A stretch of DNA of 64,000 nucleotides. Source: Anaeramoeba flamelloides. Its lineage: Eukaryota; Metamonada; Anaeramoebidae. The stretch lies in contig JANTQA010000063.1 of the NCBI GenBank assembly GCA_027625915.1, forward strand, positions 7,893,501-7,957,500. The letters run 5' to 3'. Position numbers and translations under genes: made by a program. Below the pieces are notes generated by a model that saw only the letters and a list, made by a program, of their open reading frames with translations, did no database searches and had not been told where the DNA came from. Positions 1 to 11,010 of the stretch are shown here, in pieces. Numbering within the stretch: the stretch's first letter is position 1; every line of letters starts with the position of its first letter.

Positions 1-856
1 ATAGGAAGTTCACTCCCAGAAAATAAAAAAAAAAAAAAATCAATATTTCCAGAAAACATTTTTTAGTTTTAAAACTTTATTGAAATTGAGAAAAAATTAT
101 TTTGAGATATTTAAATTAAAGTTATAAAAGTTTTTATGCTTTCATGATTTGAAAATTAAATTATTTGAATTAAATCAAACTTGAAAACTTAATCATGGAT
201 ATTTAAACTCTTTCTCCTCGTGTTATATATATATAAATATATTTAATAATAAGATTTTGGAAGAAAAAGAAAAGAGTAAAAAATTTGAAAAAATGGGTTA
301 TTGCACTTATAAAAAACCATTTTATAACATCTTTATAACAAAAATCTTGTTTATCTGATGATTTTTTAATATAAAAATAATAGTAACGTTTTTGTAGACC
401 TATTTTACAAAATTTGTGACTTTTTTTTTTTAGAAATAAAACTTTTTTTTAAAAAAATTAAGTTTTTAAAAAGTGAATACTATTTTCCAGAAAAAGTGAT
501 TTTCTTGACAATCCAACCTCTATTTCCACCTTCAAAGGTTGAGTCCCTCACTTTTTTAAAACACAAAACTTTTAAAAAGTTTTAATTCTGACAAAAACCT
601 AAAAAAAAAAAAAGTTTTAACTATTTTAAAATGACTATAACGACTTGATGATTTTTAAAATCCCAATGATTAATAGTATCCAAAATAAAATTTTTGATTA
701 TGGATTTTTGTTATTCTTTTTAATCATTTTTTAAAAAAATAGTTTTACTTCCTCAAGTAATCTATTTCCGGTTAATTTTTGGATGTTTCTTGTAAAATTC
801 ATTTTTTTTTGATTTTTTCGGCTGATATTTGAATTTTAAAAGATTTTTAAAGTTTT

Positions 857-938
857 TATGATAAAATTGTGTTTTTCTTCATTAACGGTGATACTTTCCC
901 AGTAGGCCCGCAATTGAGAAAAACACAATTTTATCATA
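857..938. repeat. Short hairpin with 22-bp perfect arms
   Basis: Bases 857-878 and 917-938 are perfect reverse complements of each other, around a 38-base loop that is richer in G+C than its surroundings. The arms begin TATGATAAAATTGTG. This looks like a miniature foldback element or a structured non-coding site. No coding potential is seen. Confidence 0.7.
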
Positions 939-1233
939 CTGTTTTAATCTAATAAATAAATGAAAATTTTTATTTCAATTTCCAAAACGAATATTTATTA
1001 TTACTGCTACAATCAAATGAACATAGGAAAAATTTTGTCTGAGAGTTAACTAAGGAAGTTTAGTTTATTGTCTAAATATATCATTTCTAAATGAAGTTGT
1101 AGAGATCTTTGGATTTGCTTCAATTTATAAACTAGAATAATATTTTGGGATGTGAACTAAAAATTTTCATTTATTAATTAGATTATAACAGTAAACACTT
1201 TAAAAATTTAGAAATCATTTTTCCACAAGTTAG

Positions 1234-1357
1234 GCCATTTTCAAAAAGTGTGAACAAAAAGTTTTTCAGAACTATCCTTAACACACCCACTGAACTTCCG
1301 TAAAGCCACGTTTGGTTCAGTATTAAAAATTTTTTGTTCACACTTTTTGAAAATGGC
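1234..1357. repeat. Hairpin element with 27-bp perfect arms
   Basis: Bases 1234-1260 and 1331-1357 are exact reverse complements, starting GCCATTTTCAAAAAGTG. The 70-base spacer is unusually G+C-rich for the region. The size and layout resemble a miniature inverted-repeat element. It lies on the 3' side of the minus-strand RalGAP-alpha exons and could be inside an intron of that gene. Confidence 0.7.
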
Positions 1358-1808
1358 TTTACATTTTTTTTTTTTTTTTTTTTTGTCTTGTTTTGTTTCA
1401 TGAAATAAAAAGAATTTGGGTTTTCTAGCACACTTGGAAGAGATCCATTTTTCTTTGGGAGGTAGTTTTTATTGTTTGTGTTGATATATTTTGTCAGTTT
1501 TGACTAATAATTCTAAATGAAAAGAGAGAAGTGTTGAAGAATTGAATAAAATAAAAAGAATGAAAGGAAATTTTTCCCCATTTCACTTTCAAATTCCAAT
1601 ATTAAATTAAAATGGTGTTTTTTTGTGAAAAAAAAATTTCGAGGCTTGTAAAAATTTAATCTTTTCCCAAACAAAAAACAAATTTGAATTTGTTTGATAA
1701 AAAAAAAAAAATAAAATTTAAAAAGGCAAATCAAAAAAGTTCTGATTTTCTTGTTCGATAAAAAGAACAAAATTAAAAAAAAAAATTAAAAAAAGAAAGG
1801 AGCATTAC

Positions 1809-2733
1809 CTAAATTTGGCTTGATTTGAAAAAAAATTCTTGTTTCTTTGTATTCTTTTGAAAAGATATCAAAGCAAATACTTGACATTAATACTTTGTAA
1901 ATTTGTGAATCAGCTTTTTCTACTAATTGATCAATAAAGATTAAGAGCAATCGAATACCAGTTTTTCTAATTTCTGGGTTATTTTGAAGACTACACAAAA
2001 TTTCCATAATAGAAGCTTTGTGGATCATTTAAGTGTTAGGGTTTGGGTTGTAGAAATTGGAAAAATTAACCAACAAAAAAAAAGAAAATCAACAAATCAG
2101 TTTTTAAAAAAAAAAAAAAATTAATTAGGATTTATGAAAAAAAAAAAATTAAAAGACAGGATAAGATAGTGGGGTTGTTGTGGATTTCAAAAAAAGAAAG
2201 TTAAAGGTTACTGAAACTTCTGTACTGCCATTTTGTTTTGATCTTCTTGTTACATGAAGTTATGAGTTTTTCAAAAAGAGAAAAAAATAGTGGGTAATCA
2301 TTTGGCTTTGGAAACTTTTTTTCTGGTAAACAAGAAAGAAGAAGGGAAGCAAAGAATGATCCAAAATACATAAATCGGGATTTCAAAATGTAAAAAGGTA
2401 AAAAGGGCAAGGCAGGGAAAAGAAAAAAAGAAAAACAAAAAGAATTTAGTTCTGAAGAGAATGCTTTCACGAACGAAAGTAAAGAATGGAAAAAGAAGAT
2501 TATTTACTTCCTTTACGATCAATTGTTGAGTCGGGGAAACCAGAAAAGGTATCAAGAATCAGAGAGTATACCACATTGGCATGCTTGTTAAAGAATGTTG
2601 TTGTTTCTTCTTTTGAAGACGAGGAGATTGTGAGATATTCATTAAGTGCATAAAGTCTTTGTGATGTTTTTTTTTTTTCATTCAAAAAGAAGCTTAGCTT
2701 CTTTTGTATTGTTTTGGAGTCCATCTTTGACAT
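1809..2733 (-). CDS. RalGAP alpha subunit-like protein, N-terminal exons (3' part not found)
   Basis: Three exons read on the minus strand: 2733-2508, 2322-2212 and 2015-1809. Each junction is GT-AG and every phase is 1, so the frame is kept through 181 codons. The product starts MSKMDSKTIQKKL. It follows the N-terminus of RALGAPA proteins as I recall them: an FFNKH..VVYSLILDTF block, then LFEKLI, KWQYRSF and EIRKTGIRLLL. The WQ to RKTG distance equals that of the human protein. RALGAPA partners RALGAPB to stimulate GTP hydrolysis by Ral/Rheb-like GTPases; its catalytic RapGAP domain is C-terminal and is not visible here. The last exon ends at a donor (GTAATG) and I could not find the next one, so the gene continues through a long intron, runs off the window or is truncated. 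The alternatives are another HEAT-like protein or a decayed copy. Confidence 0.65.
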
Positions 2734-3316
2734 TTCTTGGAATCAAAAAATTCAATTCCAAAAAGTTGCGTATTCAAATAAGACACAAGTATTTGAAAAA
2801 AAAATAAAAAACTAAAAAATTTTCTCTCAATTGTATTTTTTCTTCGATAAACAAAATCTGAAATAAAAATTTGTCTGCAATTGTTCTTTAGAAATTGTGT
2901 TTATTTTCCAAATTATTGATTATTTTGTTCTTCGGTTTCTTGAATTAATAGGAAATTTTGAACGAAAGATGGCTTTGTTTTGGCTCTTAAGGGTTTTCTT
3001 GGGACAAATATCTAAAAAAACAAGAGAAGTGGTTTAGAGTTAAGGTTATCGGGATTATAATTCCAGTAAATTAAAAAGTCAAAAAAGTTTGCTTGAAACA
3101 TATAAAATTTGGTTTGGTATTGGAAAAGTGAAATAAAGTTTTTGATTTTCTCTTAAGTCACAAAAAATACCTAGAAGATATTCAAATTGTTACTGACTCT
3201 TTTTCAAATGTTTTAATCTTTAAACTCTTGTTTATGGAGCTACAATTGAATTTTTAAAGGTTCTTAGATTTTTTTAGAAATAATTTTTCAACTCCTTTTC
3301 TTTTCGAAAGGTAGAC

Positions 3317-4327
3317 AATCCTTGAAATGGGAAAAAAATTTTATTTTGTATTAAGTCAAGTAGCATTTTTACTTTGGATTTCTGCTGATTGATCTTCAAC
3401 TTCTTAATTTAGAGAGTTGTTCGATACTGGTATTTGAAGAAAAAATAGAAAAACAAATTTGCTTCCATTATCCTGTTTTTCCTTAAATAAAAATCAATAT
3501 TTTCTAAGAAATTGATTGGGCTTTATGATCTTTTTTTATTTAGACCGTTATATTTTGGTGTCGATTGGGATATATTTTGGTTGGATCTAAGAGTCAGAAA
3601 GGAAACTCAGATTATCGAATTGTAAAAGGAAATCAGCTGAAATTATATCCCTTTTAAAAATCCAATACCTGCCAAGGTTAAAAAAATGAATTTTCAATTA
3701 TTTTTATTCTGAAATCCAAATTGAAGGGTCTAAGAGTAAAAGGTTGGTAATTTTAATAATAAATTGAGTTTTAGGTTGTAAATGGAAATATTTATTTCCC
3801 TTTTACATACTGATAAATACAAATAAATATCGGAAAATTTTTACTACATTTTCAATTTGAGATAATTTTTTTACTCAAGCTTTTAGTAAAGTATTTTATT
3901 GTTTTACTTTTTAGAAACTTTATAAAATTGATTTGACTAGAGGAGATTTATTTTGGCGGTGTTGTTTTAAAAGTTGAGGTTATAAATTAAAAAAATAGAA
4001 ATTGAATAAGAATTTTTATTTAATTTATTTGAATTTATCAGTAATTACAAAAAAAAAAATAAATTTTTGAAAAAAACACCAAATAAAACCAAATATAAAT
4101 AAAAATTCCAATTTACAACCTAGTGATCAATTTTTTTCCCCTAAACTTACCTTCTTGTGTTTTCGTCTTAGACTCTTCAATTTGGATTTAAAAAAAAAAA
4201 TAATTGATAAATTCTTTTTTTAACTACTAATAAAAATTAATTCTTAGTTGAAAATAGATTAGTCAAGATCTAAAATAAAATGCCACCAGACTTAATACAA
4301 AATTAATGTTTTTATCCCATTTCAGGA
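3317..4327. repeat. Long imperfect inverted repeat
   Basis: The stretch 3713-3800 reads as an imperfect reverse complement of about 4090-4195. The similarity extends outward: about 3675-3712 matches 4196-4235, and about 3317-3375 matches 4270-4327. The left arm carries roughly 280 extra bases (about 3400-3670), which include a stretch like the TACTGGTATTTGAA hairpin family found elsewhere in the window. This fits an old foldback-type element with a later insertion in one arm. Boundaries are approximate. Confidence 0.55.
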
Positions 4328-5034
4328 GTTCTAAAACTTTTAAGTTTGCCAGCTCATTGTGGATTTATTTGATATCTATTGATTTGCCTACCATAACCAA
4401 CCAATTGCTAAAATTGGTATCTTATTTTTTATAAAAATCCAAATAAAAAAAAAAGCATATTATTTCTTTGAAACAAAATTCAAATATCAAAGCAAAAACA
4501 AAAAGTCTCAAATTAAAAAATTCAATGAACAAAAAAAGTTTCATATTATCACAACTCTTAAAATTCAAATAAAAAAAAAAATCCCTATAATTGTTATAGT
4601 AAAAAGCCAAATAAAATAATAAAAGTTTATAAGAATTTTCAAATACAAAAAAGTCAAAACTAAAAAAAAAAAAAAATTACTCTTTTCTTGTTTGATATTT
4701 TTAAATAATAAATTTATACAATTGAACACAAATTGTTTTTTTTTTTCGATATAAAGTGGATTTTATTCAATTTTTCGTTGTTTTAAACTTCTCATTGGTT
4801 GATTAAAAGAAAAGGTCTTCTAATGTTATTTCTTTTAAAATAACTTATTTGAAAAATGAAAGAAAATAAAAAAAAAAACTTTTAAGATGTCAACAAGTGT
4901 CTAAGTAAGATATTGTGGTGCTGGTCTGGTTTTATTCAAAATATTAATACACAAAGCTTTAAACTGGGAATTGGGTATAAATATTTGTGGTTTTTTTCTA
5001 AAAAATTCCATTATAATATTATTTCTAAAATTAT

Positions 5035-5470
5035 GAAAATAAGACGTTATCTTTTCCCGAATTTAAAGAATTGAGTAAAATATAAAATTTTTCTTTGTGT
5101 TAATAAATTCTGGGAAACCGCGTTTAATTTTTTTTTTAATTTGAGAAATAAAAGGAAATTTTTGAATTTTTTTTTTTATTTCTCAAATTAAAAAAAGTTT
5201 CATATCGTTTTCTTTCGTTTTCTGTGTTAATAAAAATCAATATATTTTAGTTCGATTTTTTTGAGTTTTCTAATTTTTTGGTAAATCAATGGATTTTCGT
5301 TCGTTTTTTTGGATTTTTTATTTTATTTGTGAAGTTCTCTAGGTTTTTTTTTACTTTAGAAATAAAACCTAGAGAACTTCACAAATAAAATAGAAAACCT
5401 CAAAAAAACCTAGAGCACTTCCAAATAAAATTGAAACTAATAAAACAAAAAAAAACTAGAACAAATTATA
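5035..5470. repeat. AACCTA/AACGG palindromic block, copy 1
   Basis: A chain of self-complementary segments. Modules seen include GAATTGAGTAAAAT, a TTTGAGAAATAAAAGGAAA hairpin, and an inverted pair around CTAGAGAACTTCACAAATAA. The same modules recur near 32.3-32.8, 35.2-35.6, 52.2-52.6 and 58.1-58.3 kb. No coding frame fits. No LINE remnant was recognised next to this copy. Confidence 0.6.
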
Positions 5471-6479
5471 GATGAAATTGAAAATATAAAGAAACAAAGT
5501 CGCCCTAAGGTAATTGATGTCACTTTACGTTTTTGTTTTGTTTTTTTTTTCCAATTTAAAAGAATTGAGCAAAATAAAATATTTTTATATAATTTTCGTA
5601 TTATTATAAAAATGAAAAAAAAAACACCTTTAAGTTTTCGAGAATTTACAAGAGTTTGCAAAATCTTTATTTTTAAATAATTTCTTTGAATTAAAAAAAT
5701 GGAGTCATAGGGGCATCACTTGAAGGAACTTTCCTAAATTTAGAATTTTTCTTTAGAAAATTTAACCAAGAATAATAATTTCCTTGATCCTTTACAAATG
5801 AAAAGATAAATAATGATTTTTATAATGAATAATATCAAAGATATTATTCTTTTTATTTTTATTAATTTGAATTGATTATTTAATCTAAAATTTTCGTTTT
5901 TTTTTTTTTTTTTTACTAAGAATATGTTGAACTAGTAAAGGTAGAAAAATAGAAAAAGTGCTATTTTTTTTTTTTTTTTAATGTTTTTTCATTTTTTAGT
6001 GTTTAGAATATAGATTTACCTTACATTTTTCTTTCTTAAGCATGAATTATAATTGAAATTTGGGTATATTGGTGTCACATTGTTAAAATGAATCCAAAAA
6101 AACTATTATAATGATCATTCTGAAAAAGTTATTTGAATAGTATAACGCTATAAATTAATGGATAATTGATTTTTTTTTTCATTACTTTTCCAATTCAAAA
6201 GATGAATTTAATACTAATATTCCAGAATTTAAAAGATGCTGTTTAGCGCCAAGGCAAAAGTGACTAATTATTTTCCTTTTTAAATTTCCATGTTTATTCA
6301 ATAATTATTGAGTTTAAAAAACTCAAACAGTGATTATTGCTTTTTTTGTTTTCTTTTTAGGAAGACTGATGCTTTTAATATATTTCCAATATTCCAAAAA
6401 TAATTTGTCAAAAGAATCTATTGGCTGATTACTTTCTTTATAAAAACAATTCAAATTCTTTTAAAGTATATCCAAAATT

Positions 6480-6930
6480 CAAGATAAATTTCAAACTTTG
6501 GAGTCTAAATATTGATGAACAGACCTTTAAATTTGTTTCAAAATGTATATTTTTTTCTGAAATTGTTGGGTTTTTTTCTAATACAAGGATACTTTTTAAT
6601 TTATGGGATTAACTTTGCTGGTATTTAAATTAGAGTTGAGAAAATATTTTGACTTCATTTTCCATATTTTTCATTTAGAAAGAGTACTCAAAAAAGTAGG
6701 ATGTAATTTAAAAACTCTATTTGAGAAAGGAAATTATGAAAAAACAAGTGAAAATTTTTCGTATTTATAATTTAAATATCAGTCTTGTAATATTTCTCTA
6801 ATCAGATTTTTAGAGTAAGTTGAATCATGGTCCACAATAACCTTTACCACCAATAATGGCAAATTTGGTTTTTAGACTATTCTAGATGAGACACCAATCC
6901 CTTAAGTCTAAAAAAGTTTATTTTGAAATC
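6480..6930. repeat. Dispersed repeat family A, copy 1, with nested hairpin
   Basis: It matches about 22,500-22,790 in the same orientation. Shared landmarks are AATATTGATGA, GTTGGGTTTTTTTCTAATA, ATCAGATTTTTAGAGT and CCCTTAAG..CTAAAAAAG. Between them, about 6617-6790 holds a hairpin of the TACTGGTATTT family that the 22.5 kb copy lacks. The hairpin therefore probably inserted into an existing repeat here. Confidence 0.55.
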
Positions 6931-7832
6931 ATCTTTGAAATGGAATATTTTGTAGGAAAGGTTAGGTTAGGTTATCTGAAAAAAATAATACTCATCAAAG
7001 AGTTATCCATTCCTTCAGTTATCTGAATAGTCAAGATTATTTGATGAAAAAGAAATCAAAAATAATTGTTAAGGGTTTCTAAAAAAAATAATTCCAAGAT
7101 CTGTGTCAAAAATCCAAACTCTTTTCTTCGACAAACCAGTTTCCTAAAACATATTCTTTGACACTTTGGTGATTTTTTTAGGTTTTTGGAATTGTTTTTT
7201 GTAAGTTGATCGCAAAAATAAATTATTTTAATTTTTGAATTCTTGTCAGTACCAAAATCCTCAAATTCTACGACAAGAAACTTCAAAAAAAAAAACAATT
7301 TACCTTTTTTCCTTCAAACAAGAAGACTTTATTTAACACTTAGTTTGTATATTCAAAGATTTTCGGTTTTTGTTTGATAATAATTTGTGACAAAAACAAA
7401 CATAATCTGATCAAAAACTGTGAGTACTAGAAAAATAACATGAACAAAAAATTAATTTTAAAAAGGTAACAAGACACAAATTCAACTTTTCTTCTGAAAA
7501 CAATTCTGAAACTCTATTTTTCTTGGCTGAAGAATTCTCACAAATAAATTATTTAAAGAAATAAAATTTTTTAGATCTAGGGCAAAAAGAAATGACTGGC
7601 ATTGTAATTTTTTTTGTTTCTATTGTATTTTTTGAATTTTTTACCTTACACAAATTAAAAAAAGAACTTTCTGAAAAATTAAAAAGTTTTTTGTTTTTAA
7701 AATAAAATTAAAACATGTAGAAAATATAAAAATATCTCAAGTCTCACACAATTAAAAGAGTGATATAAATTACAGGTTCACCATTTTTTGTATTTTTTTT
7801 TTTCTCTTTTTTTTTGGGATCGAGCTCTGTGT

Positions 7833-10800
7833 ATGACACAAAATAACGAAGAAACTTCAACCGATTTCACGGAAGAAGATCCAGTTTTTCAAAAGATTAA
7901 CCAAATGTTAAAAATCTTAAGAAGAAAGGCACTTCTCAAAAGGGCACAAGAATTAAATTTAAACACTTATGATTTAAATGAAAGCCAGTGTGATCCCGAG
8001 GAGTTCCGTAAAAAGATTAAAATTGAGGTTGATCAACTGCAATCGGATTTTACGGCTTCTAAAAAATCAAGTGTTGATACCTTCCAAAAAAAGGAAAGTA
8101 ATCTTAATGATAATAATAATAGTTTTGGGTTTGGAAGAGGAATGGGAAGAGGAACAACCACCAACATAAACACAAACATAAACACAGGCACAAATACAAA
8201 CAAAAGCACAAACACAAACACAAACACAAACACAAACACAAACACAGGCTTAAGCACAAGCACAGGGAGAGGAAGAGCTATTGGAAGAGGAAGAGGAAGA
8301 GGATTTAAGCCCACAAAAGGAACGGGATCCAGAGGAGCAGGTGGAGGGATGTATGGAAGAAAACCAAATCAAAATTATAGTTCTTTTGGTTTTACGCAAA
8401 AAAAAAATAACTCTTTGAATAACCAAACAAAATCACAACTAAATTCCATTTTCAAAAACCCAAAGTTACCACCAAAAAACATGCCTAACACCAACACCAA
8501 TTCAAACACAAACACAAACACTTCAAACAAGAAATTTGGAAAATTTTTTGGTAGCAATAAGAATCTTTCAACAAACACAAACACAACAACAACAAAAAGT
8601 GTACTTCCCCCATTAAAAAGCAACCCAAGGCTCACAACACCAAGAAGGACAACGAATAGCCGAGCCAAGAGATCACCAATTTCCCAAACAAGGCTATCTG
8701 GTCCAAAAAGGACTATCAAAAGGCCGCAAGCCAGAAGAAGGCCGCCAACACGTAAAAGAATGGAAACGAAGCTTGAAGTTAAAGGCTTGGATCTTAAAAT
8801 TCCAAAAACCAGCGGGAAGGGCGGAGGCGTCGGCGGGGGGATTAAAAATAAGATGAAATTAATATCTGGCAAGATGAAAACGAAAAAGAGCAATCCAAAG
8901 TCAGATAAGCAGAACGAATTGCAAGCGCAAAAAGAAGAAATGAAGCTTCTAAGGCAGGAAAAGTTACAAGAACTCAAAGCCAAAGTTGTTCGTGTGTTTT
9001 TAAACAATGGCTCTTGGAAAACATTAAAATTGGAGACCACAGACACTGTCGGCAAATTAATTGAGAAGGTTCGAAACAAAACGTTTGATATTGACACGAG
9101 CAATTATGTGCTTGTGGAAAGGAAAGGGAGGGCGTCAAGGATTTTGGATAACGAATTTAATGCGTGGTTCATCAAGAACAAGTGGAAGTCCCAAAACGAC
9201 GACTTTTGCCGTTTTGTTTTCCTCGACAAATCGTTGATCCAACAAAAGCACCTAACCACGACCGATCAGTTTGTGATCAGCAAGATCCTCTTTGAAGACG
9301 AGACGCACAAGACGCTCAAGATCACAAAGGATCAGGTCTCCACAGACATTGTCAAGATCATGTGTACAAAGATCTTCATCGACTCCTATGATGAATATTC
9401 CCTGTTTGTCAAGGATTTGAACAACCCGCTGTCCCTCCGGATGTGCGAAGACAACGAGAACATTTATTCGCTCATCAAATATTGGGAGATCATGCTGCAG
9501 AACTGTGTGTTGGTCTTTAAGGATCGGGACTATCAGCAGCCCCAGGAGGACCAAGTCGAGTACGAAGGGAGAATGATTTCGCAATCGTTGCTTTCCCAAT
9601 TGCAGGCAGAAAAGAATCAGGTAAATAACACGTCCATGTTTAACCCGAATTCTATTAGCCAGAACCAATCCAACAACGAAGAAAAGGAAAAGAAAAAGAA
9701 AAAAAAATTCTCAAAGTTTTCAAAATTCTCGGGCAAACTAAAGGGAAGCGGGGGCAATAAGGAAAAATCCAAAAAGGGCAATCTCGAGGGCTCGCCCGTT
9801 TTAAAAATCAAAGGAGACAAATGTGGTGTTTTAAAAATGCTAGATTTGGACTCGACGGTGGAAAAATGGAACGAAGTCTATTTATCGCTGCAGGGCAATC
9901 GGTGTTTCTATTTTCTAGACTTCCAATCGACTTCAGCCACGGGCAATTTCAGTCTACTCAATGCAGGAATTACAAAGGATAGCAAAAAAAAAATGAAAAA
10001 CGCCTTTTCAATCATTACAATACGAAACGAAACATTCACCCTGGGCTGTAAAAACCAAAATGAGCTCGACGATTGGTTTGGTGGGATCTCCAAAAATATC
10101 ATTTCAACGGGCGTCAAAAGGGATCCACGATCAATGATGGCGCAGGCCATCAAAATGAGGGCGGGCAAAAGTGTGCTCTCTACAAAGGTCTTGCAAAGCC
10201 AATCGCAAACAATCCAAAAAAAGGCCTTTGAAAATTGGATCAACTGGAGGCTCTCCACAATTAATTACACCGAAAGGGAAGTCACCGACTTGAACAAGGA
10301 TCTTTCAGATGGGATCATCTTGGCAAAATTATTGGAATCCATCACAAAGGAACCCGTGAAGGTTTCCACAAGGGTGACGTTTTTAATGCAAAAGCTCGAC
10401 AATTTAAATGTCATTCTATCAACAATCAAAAATTTAGGTGTGACACTAAAATTGGTTAGCGAAGAGGACATCATGCAGGGGAGAACAAACTCAATCCTGT
10501 CACTTGTTTGGGCAGTCATCTACCAACTCGCCAGTAATAACATTTCAAGAACACAGTTGCTAGAATGGGTCAGGTCGAAAGTAGATCCCTTCGAAATACG
10601 TGTTGACGACTTCGAAGCAAGCTTCCAGTCAGGAATCGTCTTAAATGCGCTTTTGCACGTGATTGATTCCAATCTCCCAAACCCTAACGATCTAGATCCA
10701 AAAAATTCCAAACAAAATTGGGATTCATTTGCCAATAATTTGCAATCAAATTTCCAAATTCCATCTTTGTACAAGCCAATGGACCATTCAGGAATACCAG

Positions 10801-10859
10801 ACCCCAGAGGAATAATGACAATGGTTTTTGTAATTAAACAAGAAATTTTTCAGGATTAG
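7833..10859 (+). CDS. Actin-binding signalling protein: ubiquitin/RA-like folds, PH domain, tandem CH domains
   Basis: A single uninterrupted frame of 1008 residues. I start it at the Met of MTQNNEETSTDF; the 15 codons upstream are a poor leader rich in F. Residues about 120-300 are low complexity: Asn-Thr tandem repeats and Gly-Arg runs, then a basic Arg/Pro stretch. About 385-466 and 491-565 look like two ubiquitin-fold modules of Ras-association or FERM-F0 type. About 665-755 has the PH pattern (GVLKML..., W at W-NEVYLSL, and a closing helix with DDWF). About 795-902 and 906-1007 form a tandem pair of CH domains, the usual F-actin-binding unit. No spectrin repeats or EF hands follow, so this is not alpha-actinin. 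It probably links membrane lipid or a small GTPase to cortical actin. The C-terminal half is visibly more G+C-rich than the repeat half. Confidence 0.85.
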   Translation: MTQNNEETSTDFTEEDPVFQKINQMLKILRRKALLKRAQELNLNTYDLNESQCDPEEFRKKIKIEVDQLQSDFTASKKSSVDTFQKKESNLNDNNNSFGFGRGMGRGTTTNINTNINTGTNTNKSTNTNTNTNTNTNTGLSTSTGRGRAIGRGRGRGFKPTKGTGSRGAGGGMYGRKPNQNYSSFGFTQKKNNSLNNQTKSQLNSIFKNPKLPPKNMPNTNTNSNTNTNTSNKKFGKFFGSNKNLSTNTNTTTTKSVLPPLKSNPRLTTPRRTTNSRAKRSPISQTRLSGPKRTIKRPQARRRPPTRKRMETKLEVKGLDLKIPKTSGKGGGVGGGIKNKMKLISGKMKTKKSNPKSDKQNELQAQKEEMKLLRQEKLQELKAKVVRVFLNNGSWKTLKLETTDTVGKLIEKVRNKTFDIDTSNYVLVERKGRASRILDNEFNAWFIKNKWKSQNDDFCRFVFLDKSLIQQKHLTTTDQFVISKILFEDETHKTLKITKDQVSTDIVKIMCTKIFIDSYDEYSLFVKDLNNPLSLRMCEDNENIYSLIKYWEIMLQNCVLVFKDRDYQQPQEDQVEYEGRMISQSLLSQLQAEKNQVNNTSMFNPNSISQNQSNNEEKEKKKKKKFSKFSKFSGKLKGSGGNKEKSKKGNLEGSPVLKIKGDKCGVLKMLDLDSTVEKWNEVYLSLQGNRCFYFLDFQSTSATGNFSLLNAGITKDSKKKMKNAFSIITIRNETFTLGCKNQNELDDWFGGISKNIISTGVKRDPRSMMAQAIKMRAGKSVLSTKVLQSQSQTIQKKAFENWINWRLSTINYTEREVTDLNKDLSDGIILAKLLESITKEPVKVSTRVTFLMQKLDNLNVILSTIKNLGVTLKLVSEEDIMQGRTNSILSLVWAVIYQLASNNISRTQLLEWVRSKVDPFEIRVDDFEASFQSGIVLNALLHVIDSNLPNPNDLDPKNSKQNWDSFANNLQSNFQIPSLYKPMDHSGIPDPRGIMTMVFVIKQEIFQD
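8161..8262 (+). repeat. In-frame ACAAAC tandem repeat
   Basis: A hexanucleotide array, ACAAAC with minor variants, lies inside the CH-protein gene and encodes alternating Asn and Thr. A second cluster of the same unit occurs at about 8488-8590. Arrays of this kind change length easily by slippage and encode a disordered linker. Confidence 0.8.
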
Positions 10860-10968
10860 TCCATTAATTTGAAAATGTTTTTTTATTTTTTATTTTTTTT
10901 TATAATAATTCTTTTTATTTTCTTTTTCTTTTTCTTTTTCTTTTTCTTTTTACTATTTTTTATTATTT

Positions 10969-11010
<42 letters not shown>

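Larger units (their letters stand above)
1..1808. other. AT-rich region left of the RalGAP-alpha exons
   Basis: No convincing exon was found. The stretch holds two short perfect hairpins (annotated separately), long A and T runs, and a G/C-poor background. The RalGAP-alpha-like gene ends its third exon at 1809 with a donor, so later exons should lie here or beyond the left edge. A good acceptor occurs on the minus strand near 1515-1520, but the frame behind it closes after about a dozen codons, so I did not extend the model. Confidence 0.4.
2734..7832. other. Gene-free region of about 5.1 kb, repeat-rich
   Basis: No exon is supported. It contains the probable divergent promoters of the minus-strand RalGAP-alpha gene and the plus-strand CH protein. 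It also holds a long imperfect inverted repeat (about 3317-4327), a copy of the AACCTA/AACGG palindromic block (about 5035-5470), and a dispersed repeat with a nested hairpin (about 6480-6930). Short frames in this stretch are rich in F, K, N and I and look random. Confidence 0.5.

Noticed and set aside
8375-9103. 242-codon minus-strand frame
   Set aside because: It is antisense to the CH-protein gene, which has clear domains on the plus strand. No motif is seen on the minus strand.
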